A stretch of 64,000 nt of DNA from Latrodectus hesperus (GCA_037975125.1 CM075860.1:38725391-38789390), one strand, 5' to 3'. Counted from the first letter of the stretch, positions 13,216 through 24,722 are shown. Numbers and translations are program-made. The notes: generated by a model not told the origin, from the sequence alone.

Positions 13216-14160
13216 AAGCCAGAGCATTAACAATTATTTCAGCTTTCGATAGATTTTTTTAATCCAGTTAACACATTTGCATATACATTTTCAGCAGTTC
13301 ATTTATACAGTAAAGATTATGAAAAATCAATATTGCAATAATAATTCAAATCCTATTGCGACTTTTACGACAATAATTTAAAGAGCCTCGAATCCGTTTG
13401 GAAACAGAATCGAAAATTAAACTACTTGTTCTCATCATAAAAATATCTACGGTGACAAGCTTGTCTGTTTCATTCCAATTTTTACACACTTGTTATTGGA
13501 ACTGCTAAGTCATAAAGAAGGCTGTAAGTAAATTGAAGCTCTCTCTAAAAGAAATAAGGATTTAAAAAAAAATTAATAGTGTCTTTGGTTTTCATTCATT
13601 CTGTCTGATGCATCCTTAAATGTTCGATGGATTACAGATCTAAGTATGACTGATCACATTGCAGTTACGTAATCGTAACCCGCAGGGAATAATCAACTGA
13701 ATGCGACCGACATTTTGTAGCAGAGAAGCTAAGAAAAAGATCACGCGCTCACATAATAACTAATTTAAACTAACTGATAGCGGAAGTCAATAAAATCGCG
13801 AGTATCGTTCACACACAGAAACATTTAAGTTTTGAAGAACAAACCAGACACACCCAAGCAGTAAATGGGAACAGTCGTGCTTCCCTCGACATTCACCGCA
13901 AACTCCAGTTGACATCGAAACGGACAGTGAACCAAGAAAAAGAAAAAGTTTGGTCTGGAAACAAAGGACACATAAAGTCAAGGGACGAATAATACTCCTA
14001 TGCAAATCAGATCAAGAGGGCAGGATATTTTTCAAATTATCGTGCAGGAAGAATGGAAGTAAAAAAAAAGGGAGTCAAGGTTTTATCATAAAAATGAAGC
14101 AACCAATCCGAAACGAACAAGGAAAGGGTTGAGAAAGCAAAATGCAACAATTATTGGTGT
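13216..14160. other. Unassigned, relatively GC-rich non-coding stretch
   Basis: About 13.6-14.13 kb is clearly less AT-rich than its surroundings and contains short open stretches on both strands, but none longer than about 72 codons and none resembling a known family. It could be an exon, a promoter or an old transposon. Confidence 0.35.
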
Positions 14161-14533
14161 AGACCATGGGTTCCAAAATTTTTTTTCTCGTGGACCACTT
14201 TCAAAGTTTTATAATTTTCGGTAGACTTGTCTCCAAAGTTTTACAATTTTCGGCTGCTACATTTCTACTATATATTCCCAAAACTCTAAAAAATACCCTA
14301 AATTGGGGGTATTAAGAAGAAAAAAGTAGTACATTTTCTTGTGTCCTATTTATTAAAGTAATACTTAAAGTTATACAAAATTATAAGCATTTATTATTAC
14401 AAATAATCAACAATTGACAAAAACTCGACAATGAACTCTGAAATGTAAATAGACAATAAAAAATAGTTATTGTCGATCTGAACTGTAAATTGATACTGAA
14501 AAATAAAAAAATACTTTTAATGAGACGGATGTA

Positions 14534-14753
14534 CAGTGAGTGTAAAAAGTATTCGTACAGTACGACAATTGATTTAAAAGAGATCCGTTCATAAAAATTA
14601 TAAACATAAATTCCATTTTAATTAATTATAAATACATAATAGAACATATTTTCAGTAGTTTTATGTGAAATTTACTCAAAAATATTTTTTACATCAATAA
14701 ATACTTACAAAACTGTAACAGTTCAACATCTTATGGTGTAAAAAGTATTCGTA
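14534..14753. repeat. Left terminal inverted repeat of Tc1 element 1
   Basis: Pairs with 15951-16171. The outer 60 bases are almost identical between the two ends, while the interior differs by substitutions and short indels. The likely transposase-binding direct repeats are at its two edges. Confidence 0.92.
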
Positions 14754-14896
14754 TACTAAAAGAAATGCAAAATTTTTTTGTTATATTTTGTTATTGTTTT
14801 AGCCATTAAGATGTAGTTAATTAACGTCATTTTGTAAGTTACTTAAAAGTTTCTTTAGTGGAAATTTTAATGTAGCGAGAAACTAGAAATTCTGTA

Positions 14897-15910
14897 ATGG
14901 GTCGTAAAAGTAGAGGGACAAGTGTTTCCGAAAGAAAACTGATTTAAAAGCTTCGTAAAAATGGTAAATCGTACAAGATTTCTGATCTGGTTGGTCCCCG
15001 TTTAACTGTGCAGTCAATCATAAAAAAGTTTGCTGCCTCTGAAATGGTGCAAAACAGTTCTCGTACCGGGTGACCATGTCTATTAACATCATTTGACAGA
15101 TGGTTTCTGGTACGTTCATTAAAGAAGGATCCCAAAATAAGTGCTAACATTAACATCAGAACTGAAGAACATGGGAACAGCAGTCTCCGTACGTACTGTT
15201 CGAAATGCATGCAGAAATGAAGGTTTAAATGGCCGTGTTGGGAGACGAAAATTCTTTGTGAGCAGAATCGGAAGCTGCGATTGTTTTTCGCCAAGCAATA
15301 AGTTAATGAAAGTCCAGATTTCTGGAAAAAGATTATCTTTACAGACGAAAGTAAATACAACATATTTGGATCGGACGGGAGACGAATGGTATGGAGAAAG
15401 CGCAATACAGAAATGCATCCTATGAATTTAGTGTCAACAGTGAAACATGAGGGTGGAAGTCTGCTTGTTTGGGGGTGTATGAGTGCTTCTGGGGTGGGCA
15501 AATTAGTCTTTATTAAAGGCATTATAAATCATCAACTTTACATTGACATTTTAAACAATAATTTAGCACCTAGTGCAACAAAAATGATCTTGAATGGTGA
15601 TTACGTTTTCATGCATGATAACGACCCCAAGCACACAGCCCTAAACACAAGGCTCTGGATACTATATAATACCCCAAAGTTCATGAAATTTCCTCCTCAA
15701 TCGCCGGACCTCAACCCCATCTAGAATTTATGGGACGTTCTTGATAAAAATATCAGATCCAGACATATTTCTAATAAAAATGATTTGGAATCAGCTCTTA
15801 ATCAAGAATGGGACGCCATATCTAGCTCAATAACAGCAAAATTGGTGGAATCGATGCCAAAGAGACTCAAGGCAGTTATTCGAGCTAAAGGATATCCTAC
15901 AAGGTATTAG
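14897..15910 (+). pseudogene. Tc1 transposase pseudogene, DD34E with Glu codon turned to stop
   Basis: The frame starts MGRKSRGTSVSERK in the usual Tc1 manner and continues through a helix-turn-helix region to a DDE catalytic domain ending at TAG 15908-15910. The first Asp is in FTDESK (GAC 15344-15346) and the second in MHDNDPKHTA (GAT 15617-15619). Exactly 34 codons later, where Tc1 transposases have the catalytic Glu in SPDLNPIE, the sequence has TAG (15722-15724). Further lesions are in-frame stops near 14942, 15071 and 15299, plus a detour into another frame at roughly 15141-15250. The protein cannot be made; the element could only move with an enzyme supplied in trans. Confidence 0.9.
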
Positions 15911-15950
15911 CTGAAATATTATGATTGTATTGGCCAAAATATGCCTGATG

Positions 15951-16171
15951 TACGAATACTTTTTACACCACAAGATGTTGGATTGCTTTAGTTTTGTAAA
16001 TATTTATTCATATATAAAATTATTTTTGTGTAAATTTCACATGAAACTAGCGAAAATATGTTCTCTTATATATTTATAATTAATTATAATGGAATTTATG
16101 TTTATAACTTTTATGAACGGATCTCTTTTAAATCAATTGTCGTACTGTACGAATACTTTTTACACTCACTG
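15951..16171. repeat. Right terminal inverted repeat of Tc1 element 1
   Basis: Inverted copy of 14534-14753. It begins with the 18-base direct-repeat motif (inverted, 15951-15968) and ends with a second copy at 16148-16165 before the terminal CACTCACTG. Confidence 0.92.
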
Positions 16172-16397
16172 TACTTGATGATTTGACAGCAAATTATCAA
16201 TATTTGGCTTCAGTTTTGTAAGAAGTAATCTCAAATCTCCCCGTTCTGTGATGTTCAATCTGCTCCTTTTTTGTTAACAGGTTGGTACAACGGCACTAAA
16301 ACTTCTTTTTCTTTATTATGAAAACCAAAAAATTTTCGCGGACCCCTACTTACAACTTGTAAACCCTTGTTTTCTTTTCACGTCTACGTGGACCCCC

Positions 16398-16441
16398 GTG
16401 AGATCTCTTATAGACCCCTAGGGGTCTATAAGAGATCTCAC
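16398..16441. repeat. Perfect 44-bp palindrome at the hAT-like element's right end
   Basis: Left arm 16398-16419 (GTGAGATCTC then TTATAGACCCCT) and right arm 16420-16441 are exact reverse complements with no spacer. The centre is CCCCTAGGGG. It lies in the GTGGACCCC-rich end of the hAT-like element and is probably part of that element's subterminal structure. Confidence 0.9.
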
Positions 16442-16649
16442 AGAAAATCAATATAATTACAATATTTTAAATGCCGATTTGCATTATACAAAATGTATTC
16501 GTATAACTGCTTTATCGGGCACCACAGCGTATTTCAAATGTGGAAATGACTGTGAAGATGTTCTCGAGGGAAACCATCCATTAGATGCGCTTCAAAGAGC
16601 CTTGCAGTTCTTATTGAGTAAATGTCGCTACTTGTTGCATGTGAAGTAA
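16422..16649 (+). other. Short unassigned open frame, possible exon or relic
   Basis: A frame without stops runs 75 codons from inside the palindrome to TAA at 16647-16649. It has no ATG. The last 45 codons are less AT-biased than the flanks and encode a Cys-containing stretch (FKCGNDCEDVLEG) followed by an amphipathic piece (PLDALQRALQFLLSKC). I do not recognise a family. It could be a decayed transposon gene, an exon of an unseen gene, or chance. Confidence 0.2.
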
Positions 16650-17288
16650 GGAAGACATAATTATAGAACACGAAAACATGATTACAGAAGCAAATAAAAT
16701 TGTCCAATGTAACATCGACATTAAATATTAGCCGATCTGGAATAGTAGAATTATTCAGAAACGCGTTATTTAACTTCGCATTTTCTAACTGCGATTGGAT
16801 GTTTGTACCTTGGATTTGGAGATTTGATTCACTTTCATTTCAACCTTTCATATCAATTTATTAAATAAATGTTAAAAAAATAAATGTTATTAAAATATAC
16901 ATAAACACAAATTATATATTATACATAAAAAAATTTATACTATTTATTAATTTACCAAATTTGATTAAAAAAGGCTTCCAGGAATAGTATTAAATTTATA
17001 TCAAGATGTCGGTCTTTGGCCAACTTGAATTATGTTTTAAATCGAAATTTCAAATGATTATGTGATTATTTTAAACTGTACTTAACGTTGATTTGACTGT
17101 AAAATTTTATATATCACTATAGAGCTTTAAGAACGGACATAAATGGTTTTTAACCATTTTTTTAATTGTATGTAACTACAGGGAGTAAAGAAAAAACATG
17201 TGCGGCATCGAATCCTCCACTTTTTATATTCCTTTATATACAAAGACTTTTGACTGGGATTTCTCAAAACTTGTTTTAATTTTTAGTA

Positions 17289-17338
17289 AATGAAAGATAT
17301 TAATAGACTTTAAATTAAAGATATTAATATCTTTCATT
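17289..17338. repeat. Inverted repeat, 16-bp arms
   Basis: Arms AATGAAAGATATTAAT (17289-17304) and its exact complement (17323-17338) are separated by 18 bases. There is no T-run or nearby gene to suggest a role; it may be a small fold-back remnant. Confidence 0.6.
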
Positions 17339-18443
17339 AATAAAAAAATATGTAGTGAAGAGAAAAAGACAAGAAAATATAGCCATAAGAATTTCCTTAA
17401 TATCCTTTCCAGACATCTCAAGAGATGAATAATGGCTGCCCTATACCCCAGGAATGTAGGTTAAAAATTCACGAACTGGTTTAATTTCGCTTTCTTTCAA
17501 AGAATTGGATGATGCCTGAGGGACAGAATAATCGAGTGCTGTGGATATGCATTCAAGATCCCAATGCCTAAATCTCATTTTGACGAGATAAAAATCGCAA
17601 AATGTAAACAATAAATGCACGTTTTAATCCCATCAGCAACATACTTTTTTACAAAGCACTTTTATGAAACACATTTCTATATTAAAAAAGTCAATTCCGT
17701 AATTTATAGAATTATGACCTTTCTTTTAGACAGACTATTTTAAAACCTTAATATCAGAATTTATTGCACAATGAAATAAAAATTCTTTTCAAAGAGCGAT
17801 CCATTAAGAGAAAGATTTTTTAAATAGTTTAAATAAATTGCTATTGTTTGAAATCTCAGTTTTAGAAGAGATTTCAAAACACGTTACCCATTTAACACAA
17901 CGCTACACACATTTTTCAGTTAATTCAATTATAAATATTTTTTAGAAAATAAATAAATAAATATGCATAAATTTGGCTAAAATTCAGTTTTGAAAGCACA
18001 AAATATAAAATTACCTAGGAATTGAATTTTATAGATAAGAGAATAAATACCGAATCACGTAAAAATCCTATATATAAGTATTATCTAGAAGCAATTAAAA
18101 TCAGAATTATTTAACCAAAAATAAACCATGCTAATCGCTTTTATTTTAGAGCAAACTAATAAGATTTTTAAAAACAAAATTTTTGAAAAAACGATTTATA
18201 TTTTAGTGCCTTTGCCCATTTGAAGATGCCCATTCCATATACAACATCTAAAAACAACATGCAAACGATAACGATTAAAAAAAGGCGAAACTAATCGAAC
18301 AATTTCCTTAACTTTTAAATAAATGCAAAAAAGCAATTTTCGTGCAAATTCAAAGACAGGAAATTCATTTCTCGGAGAAATCACACTGAAAGAAATTCAC
18401 ATTTCAGCCGACGACCACGCAGTTAATCTCGAGCAATTTATTT

Positions 18444-18503
18444 GAAGAAAGACCGATATAGAAGCCGAATTCGAGGAAGAACTCTCGAGTCCAGTCTTTC
18501 TTC
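18444..18503. repeat. Inverted repeat, 10-bp arms
   Basis: GAAGAAAGAC (18444-18453) pairs with GTCTTTCTTC (18494-18503) across 40 bases, within a moderately GC-rich patch that also contains two CTCGAG-like sites. Could be chance. Confidence 0.4.
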
Positions 18504-21500
18504 GAAGGGTTGGGCAGAAACAATGTTGCTGAACTAGTTTTCAACACGTAACATTACAATTTTTTTAAAAGTATTATTATGTTTTCGGGAAGCATATTCA
18601 TTCCTCCGTCCAGCGATGTGTCATTCAACTCTTAAAGAAACGTTTCCGTATGCTTCACTGGCTATGTGGCGCAAAAATCTTAATTGTTATGGTACAACTT
18701 TCTTTAGATAGCAGAAGGAAGCTTGCAAATAATTCATCAACATGCAAACTACCAATTTCACAATAGCAAATACCTCTCACTTACGTTAGTTAACACTTCT
18801 AAAATAAAATTCTAAAAAAAATTTCCCGTAATAAAGATCCGTTATAATTGAAAATATCATTCAACTAATTGTAGTGAGTAAATTTTTGTCGAAAAAATAC
18901 CTTAACTCATAAATATAATTAAATAAGTTTTAAATTTAAAATAAACACCATATTTTCCTTCAAATATGAAAATAGTCTCCTTTTTCGCTTAAAAGCAAAA
19001 TTTCACTTAATCTAGCATATCTAACAATTAGTAAATCAAGTGAATAATTTAGCAATTCATTTAAATATGGTAATGTTTTAAATTTAATCCATTTACACGA
19101 ATATTACATGATAATTAGTTTTGAAAGCAATATATTTAATCATAAAAATTTAATTTATTTATTCCTAACATCTCTACAAAAGTTATGAATTAAGATAGGA
19201 CCACTTATCATTTATAAGTTTGATAATAATGGAGCATTAGTTAAATTCACTATCAGTTAAATAATAATTATTAGCTTTATTAAGCATATATTTTTTAAAG
19301 ACTTAAAGTGACACATCAAAACTTTAAATATTCGAAGCAATTAATTTTTCTATCAGAAATATATTTCTCATAATGTTATAATCAGGAAAAAATTCACAGT
19401 ATTTAAAAAATAATTAATAAGTGGAAAGTTGTGAATAAAATATCTTAAGAAAAAATGCTTGTGTTTTCATATCGATAAACAATACAAAATAATATATATA
19501 GTTTATTCTAAAATACACACGAAAATTAGTATATATTTATACAATTACATTAAACATTAAATTAAAACTTCTTTAATTTAATTTGTAACAATATTTATTA
19601 CTATATGTTAGGAATTTAATCATAACAGCTTATGATATTTTTTAACATTTGTCAGTCAAAAAATTACCTCATGTTCAGAATTGATATTATATATTTTACA
19701 TTGAAACCTACATTAATAAGTTAATGTATTTTTTAGATCTTTACAACTCTAAAATACAAATATAATTCTTTTAGTCACTTATCATTTTAAGCGGAATTTT
19801 TACTTTTTAATAGCCAATAAAAATCACTTACTATTCTTCATTAAAATAAAGATAAATTAAGATTGAAACAGGCAGTTTCAGTCTAGCAGAAATTATTGGT
19901 AATATTTTTTTTTCTTCTACGAAAATGTCAAATGCATCAAAATATTCAGTGAAAATTCTTAAAAAATATTCTAAAATCTCAAATACTGAAGGCGTCAGAT
20001 TTTTTTTCCCAATTATTCACGTTTTAAGTATGAATCGTAGACATAATTTTTATATTTTTCCCTTTACATTCGATTTAATGAGGGTATTGTTAAGTCACGA
20101 ATATTTAACAATCCCTTCATTGTTCATAAACAAGATGTTGCAGAAAATGTTGTCGATGTATCCTAAGAATTGCTAAGACAAAGTAATAAAACAGATGAGA
20201 GTAAAACGACCTCATGAAAAGTTACATATTACAGTTGGTTTACCGCTTTTCAATCACTTTTAGCGCGTGAAGGCTAATTCAATCGGGGACGAAGGTATAA
20301 AATAAGATTCCGAATTACAATATGCTACATCGTTGCCAAAAGTAGGAGTCAGTCGAAATTTTGAACTGATTGCTAAGAGAGAACTCAGCCATTAATTTTG
20401 CGTTTCATATGTAAAAAAGGAACAAGCATCACACAAGTACAAAATGTTAAAGTATGATTTAAACACTTTTGCTTTCCTTTTATGCATCTAAAAAAGTTTT
20501 GCGAAAATGTTTTAAACTTTTTGCATATATATATTGGTATAAAATGGACCATTAGTAAAAAATAGTTTAAAATAACAGGAAGATAATGAATAAAACTTTT
20601 ACAGTAAATAGCAATTTATCGTCTGCTTGAAAGTAAGGTAATCGCCTTAAAAAGGATTTGCAGTAAGTGGTGTGCATGGGACAAGAGGCCTTAATTCCAT
20701 TCACTGAGAAACCTGAATTTCTAAGTAACAAGTTTTATATAATCATTTACGTAAGATCAACATATACAGTGAGTCAAAGTTAAACTCGTACACTATGTCA
20801 TTTTTCGTTCAATTTGCGTACGAAACGTAATCACCAAAATTCTCAGTATGTTTTATTTAGGTAATAAATAAAACACTTTATATTTATTTTACAAAAGTAA
20901 CTTTTTGATTAAATCATTTTTTAAACAACGATTTATTTGTTTAGATGAACATTCGAAAAAGATAGTCAAAATAAAACTAGTACGAATGTAATCCCGGAGT
21001 GAATGAAGAAAAAGATAAATGAAATCAGCCTTCAAAATTTCGTGTCGCGTTGAAACAAGGCTCTGTCGGTCAGCAAGTAACTGTTTTGTTTGGATTTTCA
21101 CCATGGGACGTCAACGTGGACAAACATCCTTAAGTGCACGAGAGCTGATTGTCCACCATTTCAAATTAGGTAAATCACGCCATGAAATTGCCAAAATAGT
21201 CAACAGAAGTCATTCTACAATTCAAAGTAATATTTATGGATGCAAAAATGGGTAAGGATTGCAGAACAAATCTAAGGTGAGCAAACGAAAATTTTTTGAT
21301 TCTAATGATGAACGTTGGATGATTCGACAAATAAAAAAATCTCACAATTAGCGCTCTAAATTAGCTCTTGAAGTTAAAACTTTTTTAAATAAGAGGGTTC
21401 AACTGGAGACAATACGAATCATTTTAAGAAAAATTTTTACGGTAGGATTGCAAGAAACAAACCCTATATAAGCAAACAAAATCGACTCAAGAGATTATGT

Positions 21501-22474
21501 TTTGTCAAAGAGTACAAAAGAGAGACATTTACATTTTGGAATAAAGTAATTTTCGCTGATGAATCCAAATTCGATTTGTTTTCTTCGGAAGGAAAGATAA
21601 AATTAGAACTAATTCCTGCAAATATGAAAAAACCGTTAAGAATGGAGGAGGAAGCGTGATGGTATGGGGGTGTATGTCTGCAGTAGGTGTTGGCCGATTG
21701 GTGTGTTTATAGAATCTACTATGAATCAGTATTCCTTCATCAATATGTTAAAGGATAATTTAAAACATAGTGCAGAACAGGTTGGGATAGCAAACAGTTT
21801 TCAGTTTTATCACGATAATGACCCAAAGACTACTTCTCTCAATACTCGCTTATGGCTACTGTTCAATTATCCTAAAGTCATTAAAACTCTTCCACAATCA
21901 CCAAACCTAAACGTGATAGAAAATTTATGGCATCAGTTAGAAGTTGGTGTAAGCAATAATCAAATTTCTAACAAAAACGACTTAAAAAAAGGCATTATTG
22001 GAAGAATGGAACAAAATCAGTAAAGATTACTGTGAAACTCTCGTTCGATCTATGCCAGTCTTTCCCAAAGTGGGCGATAACGCCCCCTTGTGGGCGTTTG
22101 AGACCTAGAGGGGGCGTTAAGGGGCCCAGAAAAAAATGGGGGGCGTTGACGTGGGTTAGGGGGCGATGATAGATTTGTAATTTGATTTACTTTGTATTTT
22201 ATATATAAATTTCACTAGAATTAAAACCTACCTACTACACTATAGCGAATACTCAGTTTATATTTCAACCCTGTATGATGGTATAAAAACTTAAAATACT
22301 TAACATAGATTTCGTAATATAGCCCGCACGCCGTATGCGCTTAGATTGTAAAATGACGAAAAGCATACAGCTGTGTAAATGCATGAATCGCCAAATGTGG
22401 TAAACATTCCGGGAGAAAAGACTAACTGCCGGAGCCGGTGCACTTATGATGTTGTGCTCCGTAGACGTACTGTC

Positions 22475-22508
22475 GTGACCTTCGAGAATTAGTAGTCTCG
22501 AAGGTCAC
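22475..22508. repeat. Stem-loop in the hAT 5' region
   Basis: Arms GTGACCTTCGAGA (22475-22487) and TCTCGAAGGTCAC (22496-22508) are perfect complements around an 8-base loop. A GTAC on each side (22467-22470 and 22510-22513) could extend the stem past a bulge. It lies between the 5' terminus and the transposase start and could be a subterminal protein-binding site. Confidence 0.75.
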
Positions 22509-22978
22509 GGTACTGTGTCCGTTTTCGTTTGGAGAAACCCTCAGTGCTTTTACGCATGCGTAAGGTCTGCTTCGAGTTCATCAAAATAGGGTTGAGACAA
22601 AAGAGAAATGTTTACTTAACATGCGTGCTTCCGTTCTTCTGAAAAACTGATCTGAGGAAAAAGTCCATCTCAGCGTACCGCCCCTTTTCAGAAGAGAATC
22701 GTCGACAAGTGGTGGTTTTGCAATACGAAAACGGACTCTACGTGGTAGCAATCGGCTGGTTCATCGATACTTGTTCAAACTTGCTCAGTACGATTGAGCG
22801 TCGAAAAAGATAAACGACTTTGTGCGTCTTTGTCTTATTCCTGTCGGTGCTTGCTGTATTTAAATCCTATATAAAAGCTCGTAATTTTTCTTATATTTTC
22901 ATTAGTGGCTTCACGGGCTATCTTTAAACGAGTATTTAAGTTCAACACTTTATTTACATATTTTTGAAAAGAAATGCC

Positions 22979-23104
22979 ATGTCGCAAGCAAAAAAGAAGA
23001 AACGGCAATACAGTGCAGAATATATTAAATATGAATTCATAGAAAATTCGACAAACTCATCTTTGCCTTTGTGCCTTCTTTGTTCAAAAGCCTTCAAGAC
23101 TTCA
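22979..23104 (+). pseudogene. hAT transposase N-terminus with frameshifted BED finger
   Basis: ATG at 22979 opens MSQAKKKKRQYSAEYIKYEF, as in ZBED/SCAND3-like hAT transposases, and reaches the first half of a BED zinc finger (LCLLC). The frame then hits TAA. The rest of the finger (KPSRLQDH...KIHP) is encoded in a different frame from about 23085, with roughly ten expected residues missing between the halves. A small deletion in the finger therefore uncouples the DNA-binding N-terminus from the catalytic body. Confidence 0.75.
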
Positions 23105-23213
23105 AGATCATTCATATAAAATCCATCCAGATAAGAAGAACAAAAATGTAGCCTATTTTCAAGATCTGGAAAAGAAGCATAATGCTCAGCCAAATGTATC
23201 GAAACTTTTTTCG

Positions 23214-24722
23214 ATGGCAGCTAAGCAAGACGATGACGGACTTCGAGCTTCATACAATATCTCTCTGTTAATTGCTCAAACAGGTAAACCACACACCATC
23301 GGAGAAACGTTAATTTTGCCGGCGATAAAAGAAGTTATAACTACTTTGCTCCATAAACCGGCGGCAGATATAATTCGAAAAATTCCTTTGAGCAATAATT
23401 CTGTGCAAAGACGAATTGATGAAATGACTGAAAACATTGAAGAGTCATTGTGCAATCATCTGAAGACTAATCAATTTTCAATTCAGTTGGATGAGTCCAC
23501 TTTACCAACTAATGAAGCATTGTTGTTGCCTTACGTTAGGTTCATTAAAGATGAAAAAATATGTCAAGAACTTTTATTTGCTAAAAATCTTGAGACAGAC
23601 ACAAAAGGAGAAACCATATTTAAAACATTGGAAAAGTTTTGTAATGAAAAAGGAATTCCCTTGAAGAATATTATATCATCTGCTGCAGATGGTGCTCCAG
23701 CTATGACAGGGTGTCAAAAAGGCTTCATGTCGTACTTAAAAAACAAAATTCCTGATGTGATTGCTGTACATTGTGTTATATATCGACAGCATTTAGTTGC
23801 TAGAAATTTAAGTGAACGACTGTTTCAATCATTGCAACATGTCACTAGAGCAGTCAATAAAATCCAAAATAACTCTTTAAGTGACATATTATTTAATCAG
23901 CTTTGTGTTGCTAATGATGAAGATTTCAACAGATTGATCTTTCACACAGAAGTGCGTTGGCTATCAAAAGGGAACTGTCAGGCTCGTTTTTACAATCTGT
24001 TTGACTCTGTCATAGATTTCTTAGAAAACAAAGACACAGCATTGTGCGAAAACCTCATCACATCAAAGAATGATATCGCATACCTGACAGACCTTTATAC
24101 ATTGTTTAATGATATGAATCTCCAACTTCAAGGCGATGACTTGAACTTAATAAAAGCAAAAAATATCGTCGCTGCTTTCGTAGCCAAGCTGCTCTTACAC
24201 AAGAAGAATATCGGCAGACATGAGTTCTATAATTTTCCTAATTTATCAGTATCCTGCAACAACGACGACTTGCTCGTCTACTGCCAACATTTGGAAAATC
24301 TTCACAGTGATTTCATTGAAAGATTCCAGGACATTTTGAAATTGGAAATACCAGACTGGGTGTTAGATCTTTTTTCAAATGTCAACATAGCAATATCACC
24401 CCAGCTGGAAGAAGAACTTATAGAACTGACAACGAACGAGGAAATAAAAATCAAATTTAAAAATGGCTACCAACAATTTTGGCTACAAAAGTCAATTCCG
24501 CAGTTGTACCCTGGATTGTGGTCGATCGTTCAACAATTTTTGATATCATTCCCATCATCATATATGTGTGAACGTGGATTTAGCGCTGTGACAACGCTGT
24601 TTACTAAAATGAGAAATCATATGCAAGTTACCAAACGCGGTGACTTACTACTCTTTTTGAGTAAAATCGAACCTAATATCAACAAACTTGTTAAAAATCA
24701 TCAAATTTATCCATCCCATTAG
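23214..24722 (+). CDS. hAT transposase catalytic body (ZBED5/SCAND3-like)
   Basis: A 502-codon uninterrupted frame. In order it has QLDEST with the first catalytic Asp at residue 93, SAADGAPAMTG with the second Asp at 159, the C-x(2)-IYRQH zinc-like signature near 187-193, EVRW near 247, and a C-terminal hATC dimerisation domain with SSYMCERGFSA (catalytic Glu at about 453). The enzyme would cut and reinsert hAT DNA in the nucleus. The frame stays open upstream of this ATG for about 40 codons (KPSRLQDH...SKLFS), so the ATG at 23214 is only the first in-frame methionine; the natural start is 22979 before the frameshift. The preserved length suggests recent activity or domestication. No introns are needed. 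Conventional annotation would probably call it a zinc finger BED domain protein. Confidence 0.85.
   Translation: MAAKQDDDGLRASYNISLLIAQTGKPHTIGETLILPAIKEVITTLLHKPAADIIRKIPLSNNSVQRRIDEMTENIEESLCNHLKTNQFSIQLDESTLPTNEALLLPYVRFIKDEKICQELLFAKNLETDTKGETIFKTLEKFCNEKGIPLKNIISSAADGAPAMTGCQKGFMSYLKNKIPDVIAVHCVIYRQHLVARNLSERLFQSLQHVTRAVNKIQNNSLSDILFNQLCVANDEDFNRLIFHTEVRWLSKGNCQARFYNLFDSVIDFLENKDTALCENLITSKNDIAYLTDLYTLFNDMNLQLQGDDLNLIKAKNIVAAFVAKLLLHKKNIGRHEFYNFPNLSVSCNNDDLLVYCQHLENLHSDFIERFQDILKLEIPDWVLDLFSNVNIAISPQLEEELIELTTNEEIKIKFKNGYQQFWLQKSIPQLYPGLWSIVQQFLISFPSSYMCERGFSAVTTLFTKMRNHMQVTKRGDLLLFLSKIEPNINKLVKNHQIYPSH

Larger units (their letters stand above)
14534..16171 (+). mobile_element. Tc1-type DNA transposon (1638 bp) with long IR/DR ends
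   Basis: The element begins CAGTGAG and ends CTCACTG, and is flanked by TA on both sides (14532-14533 and 16172-16173), the target duplicated by Tc1/mariner elements. Its terminal inverted repeats are about 220 bp. Each carries the 18-base motif GTGTAAAAAGTATTCGTA twice, once at the tip and once at the inner edge: 14540-14557 and 14736-14753 on the left, and 15951-15968 and 16148-16165 on the right (inverted). This is the IR/DR architecture known from Sleeping Beauty-like Tc1 elements. The enclosed transposase gene is broken. Confidence 0.93.
14161..16441. mobile_element. hAT-like non-autonomous element, split by a Tc1 insertion
   Basis: The left part begins ACCATGGGTTCC followed by a T-run and CTCGTGGACCACTTTCAAAG. 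The right part carries CGCGGACCCC and CGTGGACCCCC. Repeated GTGGACC motifs in opposite orientation at the two ends are typical of hAT-type non-autonomous elements. Removing the Tc1 element (14534-16171) leaves about 640 bp with no transposase. The outer termini are degraded and no 8-bp target duplication could be confirmed. Confidence 0.5.
16650..20766. other. Non-coding, no gene recognised
   Basis: Mostly AT-rich. Patches at about 17.4-17.6, 18.4-18.7 and 20.2-20.4 kb are less AT-biased but carry no recognisable frame. Two stem-loop sequences are present (17289-17338 and 18444-18503). Confidence 0.5.

Noticed and set aside
14944..15522. 192-codon frame antisense to the Tc1 transposase
   Set aside because: The plus-strand translation carries conserved transposase motifs; this is their shadow.
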